In this document: positions 40,591 to 48,753 of the stretch, piece after piece
Layout of the letters: each line of letters opens with the position of its first letter
Position numbering within the stretch: position 1 is the first letter of the stretch
Assembly: GCF_036555685.1 (NCBI RefSeq)
Contig: NZ_DATBKY010000004.1
Coordinates: 5,695 to 69,694, forward strand
Direction: 5' to 3'
Source of the DNA: Actinophytocola sp036555685
Lineage (GTDB): Bacteria; Actinomycetota; Actinomycetes; Mycobacteriales; Pseudonocardiaceae
DNA length: 64,000 nt
The notes under the pieces: model-generated
What the model saw: the letters and a program-made list of their open reading frames with translations, nothing else
What the model was told of the DNA's origin: nothing
Databases searched by the model: none
Translations under genes and position numbers: made by a program

Positions 40591-41529
40591 TCAAACAGTG
40601 TCCAAGGCCGCCATGTCGTCGTCGGTAAGCTTGGCGGTCACGCCGGACCAGGCCTGCGCCACCTGTTCGGCGGTGCTCACGCCGACTATCGGGACCAGTT
40701 GTGGCTGACCGGAGGCGAGCCAGGCGAGGACGACCTGTCCGGGGCGCAGCCCTCGCTCGCGCGCGATGGCGGTCAGGGCGGTCTGGCGCCGCTGGTTGCC
40801 AGGGTGCCGGTATTCCTCGCTCAGTGGCCGGTCGGTTCGGTCGTAGGCACCGAGCAGCGTCGCGGTGTACACCCAGCCGGAGACGTCGGGGTTCCGCCGC
40901 AGGAAGTCCAGGCCGTCGTCGCTCAGCATGCCGAGTGGAATCGGCTGCCCCTCGACGGGCTGCCTCGGCAGCGGCTGGAAGTAGGAGTAGCGCTGCTGGT
41001 ACCCGCTCGGTCGGGGGTACCCGCCTCGCTCGGCCGCGGACCGGATCCGTTCGAGCAGCCAGGACGGATGGTTGGAGATCCCATAGCGGCCGACCAACCC
41101 CTCGGCCACCAGGTCGCCGAAGGTAGCCACCAGGTCGTCGACCGACACAGTGGGATCCTCGACGTGCGCCCAGTAGAGATCGACCGCGTCGACACCGAGC
41201 CGGTCCAGGCTGGCCTCAAGGGAGTGCCGAACCGCGTCCCGGCCGAGTCCTTCAATGTGGTCGGGGAAGCCGCCCGGGCGGGTCGGCTGCGCGCCGACCT
41301 TGGTGCTGATCCGTACCGGGACACCTGGGTTGGCGCGGAGCCACCGTCCCAGCAGGGCCTCACTCTGACCGCCGAAGCCGGTGTCGGAGGTCCAGAAGCT
41401 GTAGTTGTTGGAGGTGTCCAGCCATCGACCCCCGAGCTCGACGTATCGATCGAGGATGGCGAACGCCGACCGGTCGTCCACTCGGGTTCCGAAGTACATC
41501 GTGCCGAGAGCCATGGTTGCTGCGTCCAT
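40591..41529 (-). CDS. Aldo/keto reductase
   Basis: 312 residues. TIM-barrel NADPH reductase with the tetrad Asp in WLDTSNNYSFW, Tyr in the same strand, Lys in ISTKVGAQPTRPG and His in YWAHVEDP. The phosphate loop near the end is IVGVSTAEQVAQA. PGQVVLAWLASGQP is usual for the family. The substrate is unknown. ATG 41529 and ATG 41514 are both possible starts. It is convergent with nurA, with a 32-base gap that shows no clear hairpin. Confidence 0.9.
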   Translation of the reverse strand: MDAATMALGTMYFGTRVDDRSAFAILDRYVELGGRWLDTSNNYSFWTSDTGFGGQSEALLGRWLRANPGVPVRISTKVGAQPTRPGGFPDHIEGLGRDAVRHSLEASLDRLGVDAVDLYWAHVEDPTVSVDDLVATFGDLVAEGLVGRYGISNHPSWLLERIRSAAERGGYPRPSGYQQRYSYFQPLPRQPVEGQPIPLGMLSDDGLDFLRRNPDVSGWVYTATLLGAYDRTDRPLSEEYRHPGNQRRQTALTAIARERGLRPGQVVLAWLASGQPQLVPIVGVSTAEQVAQAWSGVTAKLTDDDMAALDTV

Positions 41530-41593
41530 GTCCGTACCGTTGCACCTGGAGCGCGCTTCGGGTCAAGCACGAAGATCATGGACGCTCGCGAGA

Positions 41594-42320
41594 TCAGGAC
41601 CGCCGGGCGACGAACACGAACTCCTTCCCTGGACGATCGGGCGCGTCTGCGACCTCCCGCACGGTGTAGCCGTGCGCTGCCAGGTCCGCCTCGACTTCCG
41701 CACGGTCGCGGAACCGCAGCGTCGAGTCGGACGTGAGTTGCTGCCCATCGGCGGCGAACGCGTAGTGCCAGCGAAACGTGACCACGGGCGGGCTCAGGTC
41801 GACCAGTTCGACCCAGCTCTCGGACCTCACCCACGCCCGGGATCGGCGTGACCCGGTGCGAGGAGTCGCGGTTCCAGGTCTCCCAGGCGCGCGCGGCCGG
41901 GTCCCTGGTCTCGAAGACCAGATGGCCGCCCGGTCGCAGGGCTGCACGCGCCCGGGTCAGCGCCTGCCCCCACAGGTGCGGGTCGACGATCGCCTGGGCC
42001 ACGTTCGCGGTCATGGTGACGAGATCCACCCGCAGCGGCGGTAGATCGGTCGCGTCACCGTGGATCCAGCGCACGCGGTCGCTACCCGGTTTCGCCCTGG
42101 CCACATCGAGGGAGGCGCCGGCCGGATCGACGCCGACGACCTCCAGCCCTCAGTCGGCCAGCATGAGCGCGAACACGCCCGTGCCGCAGCCGATGTCCAG
42201 CACCCGCCTCGCGTCGAGTCGCCGGGCGAGTTCGACGTAGTGGCAGAGATCGGTGCGGTCCGGATCGAGCGCGTCGTAGATCGCCGCCAGCCGCGGGTGC
42301 CCGAAGATCTCGTCAGCCAT
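41594..42320 (-). pseudogene. SAM-dependent methyltransferase broken by a stop and a frameshift
   Basis: Reading from ATG 42320: MADEIFGHPRLAAIYDALDP, ARRVLDIGCGTGVFALMLAD, then a TGA near 42150 where an Arg or Gly codon is expected. The frame goes on with GLEVVGVDPAGASLDVARAKP, HGDATDLP and HLVFETRDPAARAWETW. Near 41820 the frame shifts by one base: the text goes from HRVTPIPGVGEV to ESWVELVDLSPPVVTFRWHY in the next frame, ending KEFVFVARRS. Two independent lesions make a dead gene likely. A CGA-to-TGA change could explain the stop. It overlaps the membrane gene upstream by 8 bases. Confidence 0.85.
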
Positions 42321-42951
42321 GGGCGGGAGCGGCCGGCTGTGCTCCAGCGGCGGGCGCCTTCGCCGGGCGCGGGCTCGCCCGCCACAGCGCCACCGCGAGC
42401 CACAGCAGGCCGGCGAGCATGAGCACGCCATGCGCGATGCGGACCGGCGCCGGGGCGAAGAACTGCGGCAGGAACAGCGCGAACCCGGCCGCGAACAGGA
42501 GGCCGCTGGTCCGCGGCAGCGCGCCGGTCCGCCAGATCGCGACGGCCACCATGATCGCGCCGACCGCGAGCAGGAGCAGCCCGGCGCCGAACATCGTGAT
42601 CGCGACCGGGTTGTACCGGGTGGCCTCCGCGATCGCGAGCAGGTCACCGCCGTTGGTGGCGGCCGCGTGCAGGCCGAAGTCCTCCGCGCCGTAGTAGGGC
42701 AGCACCAGCCCCGCGCCGACGGACATGACCACCATCGGCGCGAGGCCGACCGACTCGCGCAGGGCGAGCAGCGCGAGCGGCACGAGGATGAAGCCGAGCA
42801 TCGCGAACGCGTGTGCGGCGACCCAGGCGCCGGACGCCATCGCCTCGCGTGCACCGTCCACAGTGGTCTCATCGGTCCACGGCCGGACGGCGGGGTAGAG
42901 GAGGAAGAGGACGCCGGCGGCGGCGAGGGAGAGCGGAGCGAGTCTGGACAT
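42313..42951 (-). CDS. Hydrophobic membrane protein, unknown function
   Basis: 212 residues, six or seven membrane helices: LSLAAAGVLFLLYPAVRP, GAWVAAHAFAMLGFILVPLALLAL, APMVVMSVGAGLVLPYYG, AITMFGAGLLLLAVGAIMVAVAIW, SGLLFAAGFALFLPQFFA and HGVLMLAGLLWLAVALW. The tail is alanine/proline-rich. It lies 9 bases after the TetR gene, so it is most likely the regulated target, perhaps a drug or stress membrane protein. Its stop overlaps the start of the broken methyltransferase. Confidence 0.8.
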   Translation of the reverse strand: MSRLAPLSLAAAGVLFLLYPAVRPWTDETTVDGAREAMASGAWVAAHAFAMLGFILVPLALLALRESVGLAPMVVMSVGAGLVLPYYGAEDFGLHAAATNGGDLLAIAEATRYNPVAITMFGAGLLLLAVGAIMVAVAIWRTGALPRTSGLLFAAGFALFLPQFFAPAPVRIAHGVLMLAGLLWLAVALWRASPRPAKAPAAGAQPAAPAHG

Positions 42952-42960
42952 GAGGATCTC

Positions 42961-43518
42961 CTAGGTTCTGGGCAGGCTCGCGATGACGGCCCGCACGAGC
43001 TGGTCGTAGGTCTGGTCGAGGTCTTCGGGCAGGCCGAACCCGCCGCCCGCCTCGAGGGAGGCGAAGCCGTGCGCGACCGCGCGCAGGCAGCGGGCGGCGT
43101 GCACGGCGGCGGAGTCGGCGAGGCCGTACGCGCGCAGCGTGGCGAGGACGACCTCGAGCTGCTTGCCCCCGGCGGCGGCGAGTGCCGGGTCGTGGAGGGG
43201 GTCCAGCGGCATCGCCGCGTAGCGGGCCGGGTGTGCGCGGACGTAGTCGCGGTAGGCGTGCAGCAACGCGGCGACCGCGTCGTCCCCGCTGTGGCCGAGG
43301 ACCGCGGTGGTGAACCGCTCGGTCATGTCCTCCAGCACCCGGATGCCGAGCAGCGTGCGCAGCTCGCCGAGGCCCGCGACGTGCTTGTACAGCGACGGCG
43401 TCGCGACCCCGGTGCGCCCGGCGACCGCGGCGAGCGTCAGCGCGGCGAGCCCGGCCTCGTCGACGAGGGCGAGCGCGGCGTCCACGACTGCGCTCGTCGA
43501 CAGCCCGGCCCTAGGCAC
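42961..43518 (-). CDS. TetR-family repressor with TetR_C-like domain
   Basis: 185 residues. The HTH is AVVDAALALVDEAGLAALTLAAVAGRTGVATPSLYKHVAGLGELRTL, where the S-L-Y-K-H-V helix is clear. The C-terminal half (HAYRDYVRAHPARYAAMP, AARCLRAVAHGFASLEAGGGFGLPEDLDQTYDQLV) matches the WHG-type ligand domain. GTG 43518 is preferred because GGAG lies six bases upstream; TTG 43533 would add five residues. A perfect palindrome at 43550-43564 is the probable operator. It should control itself and the membrane gene behind it. Confidence 0.88.
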   Translation of the reverse strand: MPRAGLSTSAVVDAALALVDEAGLAALTLAAVAGRTGVATPSLYKHVAGLGELRTLLGIRVLEDMTERFTTAVLGHSGDDAVAALLHAYRDYVRAHPARYAAMPLDPLHDPALAAAGGKQLEVVLATLRAYGLADSAAVHAARCLRAVAHGFASLEAGGGFGLPEDLDQTYDQLVRAVIASLPRT

Positions 43519-43549
43519 GACAACTCCGGCCAATGTTCATAGCCGTAAA

Positions 43550-43564
43550 GCTAATGACATTAGC
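43550..43564 (-). promoter_or_regulatory. TetR operator palindrome
   Basis: GCTAATG-A-CATTAGC is a perfect 15-bp palindrome, 32 bases before the TetR start and in the only AT-rich stretch nearby. TAATG...CATTA operators are common for TetR repressors of this subgroup. The repressor would bind its own promoter. Confidence 0.7.
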
Positions 43565-43580
43565 CAGGGTTGTCAAGCGG

Positions 43581-43865
43581 TCAGATCGCGCCCTGCTGCG
43601 CCAGCTGGAAGCGGGCGGTGCCCTCGACGGTGTCGTCCACGTCGAGGGTCTTGTCCTCGACGTAGTCGGCGGTGAGCGCGTCGAGCATGACCCGCGCGCC
43701 CGTCGTCTCCTCGGTCACCACCAGGTCCGTCTCATCCGGCAACGCGGCGATCGACACCGCGAAGTCCGGGGCCCCGAACCTGGCCTCGATGCGCAGGCCG
43801 GCTGCCCCCTGGCCCTGAACGAGCCGGTTGATGGCCAGGCCGGCCTCGGGGGTGATGTGCAGCAA
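43581..43865 (-). CDS. HesB/IscA-like small protein
   Basis: 94 residues. LHITPEAGLAINRLVQGQGAAGLRIEA is the opening of the HesB fold, with TTGARVMLDALTADYVEDKTLDV in the middle. The three cysteines that bind Fe-S in true A-type carriers are missing, so it is probably not an Fe-S donor. The TTG at 43865 is chosen for GCGAGG six bases upstream and because the fold starts there. It is upstream of the TetR operator and independent of that unit. Confidence 0.75.
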   Translation of the reverse strand: MLHITPEAGLAINRLVQGQGAAGLRIEARFGAPDFAVSIAALPDETDLVVTEETTGARVMLDALTADYVEDKTLDVDDTVEGTARFQLAQQGAI

Positions 43866-43978
43866 GGGACACCTCGCTTCCTCGGCGGACTCGAGGTGGC
43901 CTACCCGGACCGAACCGCGGCTAACCCGAACTGTCGATCCGGTCACCGCGCGCGGGCCGCCTCCCGGGACGGCGTGTG

Positions 43979-44671
43979 TCACGAGGAGTCCGGAGTGGCC
44001 TGCGGGCTGTCGGCGTCACCGGGCGGCGTCGTCGTCTGGTAGATCGCGTTCAGCCAGACCGTCAGCAGTACGTCGACCACGTCCGCCTCGGCCACCGCCG
44101 GGCCGTCCTGGGCGAACGTCGCGTGCAGGACCCGCTCGTTCATCGAGTTCAGCACCACCGCGAGGTCGCGGGCCGCCAGCCCGGGCGGGGCCGCGCCGCG
44201 CCGGCGCTCGCACTCGATGGCCTCCGCCACGAGCAGCGTCCACGACGACATCACCCGCGCCCACAGCTCGCGCACCTCGGCGTTCGTCACGCGGGCCGCC
44301 GCACACGCCAGCGCCACCGGCCGGTGCGCGGAGAACGTCTCGTGGAACGCGGCGATGCAGCGCCGCCAGTACCGCGGCGGATCGCTCGCCATGTCGTCCG
44401 GCACGCGGTCGAGCGCCGCGTCCGCCTCGGCCACCACCCGGTCCAGCAGCGCCAGGAGCACCGCGTCCTTGGAGGGGAAGTAGAAGTAGAACGTCGGCCG
44501 GGAGATGCCGGCACCACGGGCGAGATCGTCGGTGGAGATCTCGCTGATCGACCGCTCGCCGAGCAGCCGCTCCGCGGTGGCGAGGATCGCGCCCTCCCGG
44601 TCGTCGCCGGACGGCCGGACGCCGCGGCGGCCGCGAGCGGACCTCGTGCCGGACCTGGCGGGGCTGGACAT
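43979..44671 (-). CDS. EthR-like TetR-family repressor
   Basis: 230 residues. The HTH and linker AILATAERLLGERSISEISTDDLARGAGISRPTFYFYFPSKDAVLLALLDRVV, and the later FHETFSAHRPVALACAAARVTNAEVRELWARVMSSW, follow mycobacterial EthR closely, including PTFYFYFPSK. NSMNERVLHATFAQDGPAVAEADVVDVLLTVWLNAIY closes the ligand pocket. The ATG at 44671 precedes a basic arm. It is divergent from the monooxygenase gene, with two operators between, the ethR/ethA layout. It probably represses that gene until a ligand binds. Confidence 0.9.
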   Translation of the reverse strand: MSSPARSGTRSARGRRGVRPSGDDREGAILATAERLLGERSISEISTDDLARGAGISRPTFYFYFPSKDAVLLALLDRVVAEADAALDRVPDDMASDPPRYWRRCIAAFHETFSAHRPVALACAAARVTNAEVRELWARVMSSWTLLVAEAIECERRRGAAPPGLAARDLAVVLNSMNERVLHATFAQDGPAVAEADVVDVLLTVWLNAIYQTTTPPGDADSPQATPDSS

Positions 44672-44704
44672 ACCGGCCACGCTACCGTCCGGCCACGCGC
44701 GCAC

Positions 44705-44745
44705 TCAACACCCTGTTGACTGACTCGACAGGCTGTCGATACCGT
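44705..44745 (+). promoter_or_regulatory. Monooxygenase promoter covered by two EthR-like operators
   Basis: O1 TCAACA-CCC-TGTTGA (44705-44719) and O2 TCGACA-GGC-TGTCGA (44725-44739) share the form TCRACA-N3-TGTYGA, with centres 20 bases apart, two helical turns. The -35 TTGACT (44716-44721) overlaps O1, and O2 fills the 18-base spacer up to the -10 TACCGT (44740-44745). The ATG at 44753 is seven bases later, so the mRNA is probably leaderless. Two bound dimers would hide the whole promoter. Confidence 0.75.
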
Positions 44746-44752
44746 GGCCGGC

Positions 44753-46264
44753 ATGGCTCGAGAGTCCATGGAGCACGTGTCCGAACACGTTCCCGAGCAT
44801 GTCGGCGTGCTGATCGTGGGTGCCGGGCTCTCCGGCATCGGCGCCGCCTGCCACCTGCGGCGCGAGTGCCCCGACCGGTCGGTCGCGATCCTCGAGTCCC
44901 GCGACGCCATCGGCGGCACGTGGGACCTCTTCCGCTACCCCGGCGTCCGGTCTGACTCGGACATGTACACCCTCGGCTACTCCTTCCGGCCGTGGAACCA
45001 GGCCAAGGCCATCGCCGACGGTCCGGCGATCCGCGAGTACGTCCGCGAGACCGCCCGCGAGTTCCGCGTCGACGAGCTGGTCCGCTACGGCCACCAGGTC
45101 ACCGGCGCCGAATGGTCCACATCGGACCACCGGTGGACCGTGCACGCCACCGGCCCGACCGGCGACACGACGCTCACCTGCGACTTCCTGTTCGTCTGCG
45201 CCGGCTACTACCGCTACGACCAGGGCTACACCCCCGACCTGCCCGGCATCGACCAGTTCACCGGTCCCGTCGTCCACCCGCAGCACTGGCCCGAGGACCT
45301 CGACTACGCGGGCAAGCGGGTCGTCGTCGTCGGCAGCGGCGCGACCGCCGTGACGCTCGTGCCGGCGATGGCCGGCACCGCCGCGCATGTCACGATGCTG
45401 CAGCGCTCACCGAGCTACGTGCTCTCCCTGCCCGCGCTCGACCCGCTCGCCCAGAAGCTGCGTGGCCGCATCCCCGACCGCTACCTCTACCCGCTCCTGC
45501 GGTGGAAGAACGTGCTCGGCGCGCAGCTGCTGTTCCAGCTGAGCCGCCGCGCGCCCAAGCTCATGAAGTCGTTGCTGCGCAAGGGCGCGATGGGCCTGCT
45601 GCCGCAGGGCTACGACGTCGACACGCACTTCGCGCCGAGCTACGACCCGTGGGACCAGCGCATGTGCTTCGTGCCCGACGGCGACCTGTTCAAGGCCGTC
45701 AGCGACGGCCGCGCCTCGATCGTCACCGACACGATCGCCGGCTTCACCGCCGACGGCGTGACCACCGCCTCCGGCCAGCACCTGCCCGCCGACATCGTGA
45801 TCACCGCGACCGGCCTCAACCTCCTGCCGGTCGGCGGCATGAGGCTGACCGTCGACGGCGACGAGGTCGCGCTCGGCAACACCCTGGCCTACAAGGGCAT
45901 GATGCTCTCCGGCGTGCCCAACTTCGCGCTCACCATCGGCTACACGAACGCCTCCTGGACGCTCAAGAGCGACCTCGTCGCCCGCTACGTCTGCCGGCTG
46001 CTCAACCACATGGCCGCACAGCGCTACGACATCGCGACCCCGCGCCCGCCGGCCGGCACCGAGGCGACCGTGCCGCTCGTCGACCTGCGGTCGGGGTACG
46101 TGCTGCGCAGCATCGACAAGCTGCCCAAGCAGGGCCCGGCCGCCCCGTGGCGGCTGTACCAGAACTACCCGCGCGACGTGGTGCTGATGCGCTACGGCCC
46201 GGTCGACGACGACATGCGCTTCGACCGCGCGCCCGCGACCGTCCTGTCCGGACAGGGCACGTGA
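44753..46264 (+). CDS. Baeyer-Villiger monooxygenase (EthA-like)
   Basis: 503 residues. GAGLSGIGAACHL is the FAD Rossmann motif, FTGPVVHPQHWPEDL the Baeyer-Villiger fingerprint (FxGxxxHxxxW), and VVGSGATAVTLVPAM the NADPH site. LTIGYTNASWTLKSDLVARYVCRLL and VLRSIDKLPKQG resemble EthA, the enzyme that activates ethionamide. It oxidises ketones to esters. ATG 44753 fits the leaderless promoter; ATG 44768 and GTG 44744 are alternatives. The next gene begins in its stop codon (GTGA), and encodes an esterase-like hydrolase that could cleave the product. Confidence 0.93.
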   Translation: MARESMEHVSEHVPEHVGVLIVGAGLSGIGAACHLRRECPDRSVAILESRDAIGGTWDLFRYPGVRSDSDMYTLGYSFRPWNQAKAIADGPAIREYVRETAREFRVDELVRYGHQVTGAEWSTSDHRWTVHATGPTGDTTLTCDFLFVCAGYYRYDQGYTPDLPGIDQFTGPVVHPQHWPEDLDYAGKRVVVVGSGATAVTLVPAMAGTAAHVTMLQRSPSYVLSLPALDPLAQKLRGRIPDRYLYPLLRWKNVLGAQLLFQLSRRAPKLMKSLLRKGAMGLLPQGYDVDTHFAPSYDPWDQRMCFVPDGDLFKAVSDGRASIVTDTIAGFTADGVTTASGQHLPADIVITATGLNLLPVGGMRLTVDGDEVALGNTLAYKGMMLSGVPNFALTIGYTNASWTLKSDLVARYVCRLLNHMAAQRYDIATPRPPAGTEATVPLVDLRSGYVLRSIDKLPKQGPAAPWRLYQNYPRDVVLMRYGPVDDDMRFDRAPATVLSGQGT

Positions 46265-47115
46265 CCGTCACCGACGAGACGCTCCGCATCGCCGGCCGGT
46301 CCGTCCGCTACCGCGCCACGGGCGACACGGCGAACCCGCCGGTCGTCATGCTGCACGGCATCGCGCGCAGCCTCGAGGACTTCACCGACCAGCACGAGCT
46401 GCTCGACGACCGCTACCGCGTCTACAGCGTCGACCTCGCCGGCTTCGGCGAGTCCGACCCGCTGCCCGGCAAGAGCACGCTGCCCGGCATCACCGACGCG
46501 GTGGCCGCGTTCCTCGACGAGATCGGCGAGACCCGCCCGGCGCACCTCGTCGGCAACTCGCTCGGCGGCGCGGTGGCCATGCTGCTCGCGCTGCGCCACC
46601 CGGACCGCGTGCGCAGCCTCGTGCTCGTCGACAGCGCCGGCTTCGGCCGCGAGGTGACGATCGCGCTGCGCGTCCTGGCGCTGCGCCCGCTCGGCCGGCT
46701 GCTGCTGCGCCGCCCGTCGCTCAGCACCTCGCGGCGCATGGAACAGGCGATCTTCCGCGACCGCGGCTTCGTCACCGAGGCACGGGTCGAGCGTGCGCTC
46801 GAGCTCGCCCGCCGCTCGCACGGTCCCGACGTGTTGCTCCAGCTGACCCGCTCGCTCGGCACGTTCCGCGGCGTGCGCCGGCCGTGGCGCGACGCGATCA
46901 TCGCGGCCACCGCGGCCGCCGCCGTGCCCACGCTCATCGTGTGGGGCTCGCACGACCTGATCCTGCCGGTGGCCCATTTGGACGCTGCGAAACGGCTCCT
47001 GCCGCATGCGCGCACGCACCTTTTCGCCGACACCGGGCACATGCCGCAGATCGAGCGTGCCGAGGAGTTCGCCCAGCTGGTGAGAGATTTCTGGGCGGAA
47101 TCCGTACCGGGTTAG
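46261..47115 (+). CDS. Alpha/beta hydrolase coupled to the monooxygenase
   Basis: 284 residues. The oxyanion loop is VVMLHGIARS, the nucleophile elbow GNSLGGAVA, the acid Asp in IVWGSHDLILP and the His in DTGHMPQIERAEEF. This is a typical esterase/hydrolase of the meta-cleavage or lactonase type. The GTG start overlaps the preceding stop (GTGA), so translation is coupled. Its most sensible job is opening the ester or lactone made by the Baeyer-Villiger enzyme. It ends 37 bases before a membrane protein gene. Confidence 0.92.
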   Translation: MTVTDETLRIAGRSVRYRATGDTANPPVVMLHGIARSLEDFTDQHELLDDRYRVYSVDLAGFGESDPLPGKSTLPGITDAVAAFLDEIGETRPAHLVGNSLGGAVAMLLALRHPDRVRSLVLVDSAGFGREVTIALRVLALRPLGRLLLRRPSLSTSRRMEQAIFRDRGFVTEARVERALELARRSHGPDVLLQLTRSLGTFRGVRRPWRDAIIAATAAAAVPTLIVWGSHDLILPVAHLDAAKRLLPHARTHLFADTGHMPQIERAEEFAQLVRDFWAESVPG

Positions 47116-47152
47116 CCTTGCGCACAAATCTGCGCCCGGTACCGTGCCCTGC

Positions 47153-48040
47153 ATGTCCCGTCCCGGTCCCAACAGCGGTCCGCCCCGGCCGTACGACTGG
47201 CAGCGGCAGTTCCAGCAGCCCGACTACCGGCAGCACCAGCGCGGGAACCATCCCGAGCAGCAGGGCTACCGCGAGCCGGTCTACGAGGACGACCCGTACC
47301 GGCAGCCGTCCTATCGGGAGCCCGAGCCGTACCAGCCCTACGGAGAGCCGTACCGGCCCGGCCCGCCATCGCGCCGGCCGACGCCGCAGGAGATGTACCC
47401 GGACGAGGGCGGCTTCAGATTCCGGCTGCCCGGCATCGGCCTGCTGTTCAGCCTGGTCGGGATCGCCGTGCAGCTGGTGTGCATGCTCGTGCTGCCGTGG
47501 GTGTCCGCGTCCGCCGCGGGTGGCAAGTCGCTCACGCTGCCGCAGCTGTGGGACCTCGCGACGGAGGCGAACGCGCAGGGCTTCGGCGGCTGGTACCTCG
47601 TGCTGTTCAGCTACCCGCTCGCCGCGCTCGGCATCGTGCTCGCGCTCGTGTCGGTGATCGAGTCGGTCGTCGGCAAGGCTCTCTTCGCCGCGCTCGCGAT
47701 CCTCGGCATCGGCTACCTGCTGGTGCGCTACGGCGTCGGGCCGGCCGCCGGGCTGTTCGGCGAGAACCAGGGCGACTTCTCCCGCGGAGAGCTCACCACG
47801 ATCGGCATCGCGGTCGGCGCGCTCGTGATCGTGCTGTCCATGGTGAAGATGGGCCTCGCCATGTTCCGCCGCATCGCCGGGCTGATCCTGCTCGCCATGG
47901 CCGGCGTGCACGTCTACGCGGTGCAGGACCTGTTCGCCGGCGGCGACGGCCCGAGCTTCGGCGCGTACGGGCCGGCGCTCGGCTACGCGCTGAGCGGAGT
48001 CGCCGCGCTGATCGGCCCGCGCCGGCTCACCCCCGGCTGA
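47153..48040 (+). CDS. Membrane protein with Gln/Tyr/Pro-rich N-terminus
   Basis: 295 residues. The first ~90 are rich in Gln, Tyr, Pro and Arg with no clear fold (units such as RQPSYREPEPYQPYGEPY). Five or six helices follow, among them LPGIGLLFSLVGIAVQLVCMLVLPWV, WYLVLFSYPLAALGIVLALVSVI and ALFAALAILGIGYLLVRYG. The outer loop contains ENQGDFSRGEL. ATG 47153 and GTG 47144 are both possible. Function is unknown. Its last 14 bases overlap the convergent dehalogenase gene. Confidence 0.78.
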   Translation: MSRPGPNSGPPRPYDWQRQFQQPDYRQHQRGNHPEQQGYREPVYEDDPYRQPSYREPEPYQPYGEPYRPGPPSRRPTPQEMYPDEGGFRFRLPGIGLLFSLVGIAVQLVCMLVLPWVSASAAGGKSLTLPQLWDLATEANAQGFGGWYLVLFSYPLAALGIVLALVSVIESVVGKALFAALAILGIGYLLVRYGVGPAAGLFGENQGDFSRGELTTIGIAVGALVIVLSMVKMGLAMFRRIAGLILLAMAGVHVYAVQDLFAGGDGPSFGAYGPALGYALSGVAALIGPRRLTPG

Positions 48041-48722
48041 GCAGCTCGGCGAGCTCGGTGAAGCTGCCGGCCGACAGGTCGGCGGTGACGTCCTCGGCGC
48101 GGTCGGCCGGGTGGTCGGGTCCCTTCTCCTCGGGCCGCTCCACGAACGCCGTGCGCAGCCCGGCCGCGCGGGCGCCGTCGAGGTCCCAGCCGTGCGCGGC
48201 GACCATCAGGACCTCGCCGGGCTCGACGTCCAGCAGGCGGGCCGCGGTCCGGTACACCGACGCGTCCGGCTTGTAGTTGCGGGCGAGCTCGGCGGACAGG
48301 ATGCAGTCGAACGGCAGGTGCGCGGCCTTGACGAGGTTCGTCAGCAGCGCGAAGCCGCCGTTGGACAGGGCGGCGGTGGTGTACCGGCCGCTCAGCTGGG
48401 CCAGGCCCGGCACCGAGTCGGGCCACGCCGGCAGGCGGTGCCAGGCCCGGACGAGCCGCCCGCGGGTGTCCTCGTCCGGGTCGAGGCCGTGGCGCGCCAG
48501 CAGCTCGTCCAGCGACTCGCGGTGCAGCGCGTCGAGGTAGGCCCAGTCGCGGCGGCCCTCGCGGACGTTGGCCATCGAGGGCAGGTACTTCTCCCGCCAC
48601 TGGCTCGTGAACGACCCCGCGTCGACGTCCGGCAGCAGCTTCGCCACCTGCTCGGCGACCCCGGTGTACCAGTCGACCGTCGTGCCGAAGATGTCGCAGG
48701 TGATGACCCGGATACCGTCCAT
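48027..48722 (-). CDS. Haloacid dehalogenase, type II
   Basis: 231 residues, HAD fold. ITCDIFGTTVDWYTG has the nucleophile Asp followed by the type-II F-G-T, ALSNGGFALLTNL is motif II, NYKPDASVYRTAARLL the lysine motif, and MVAAHGWDLDGARAAGL the acidic motif. SNGG, AAHxWD and the length are those of L-2-haloacid dehalogenases, though many such proteins in actinomycetes act on other phosphate or halogen substrates. The ATG at 48722 is only 31 bases from the divergent SDR start, so their promoters must overlap each other's genes. Confidence 0.9.
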   Translation of the reverse strand: MDGIRVITCDIFGTTVDWYTGVAEQVAKLLPDVDAGSFTSQWREKYLPSMANVREGRRDWAYLDALHRESLDELLARHGLDPDEDTRGRLVRAWHRLPAWPDSVPGLAQLSGRYTTAALSNGGFALLTNLVKAAHLPFDCILSAELARNYKPDASVYRTAARLLDVEPGEVLMVAAHGWDLDGARAAGLRTAFVERPEEKGPDHPADRAEDVTADLSAGSFTELAELLSRG

Positions 48723-48753
48723 GGCGTCAATGCGTACCTCCTGGGAGGCTGCC

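Noticed and set aside
43581..43865. True A-type iron-sulfur carrier
   Set aside because: The fold resembles HesB/IscA, but the three ligand cysteines are missing.
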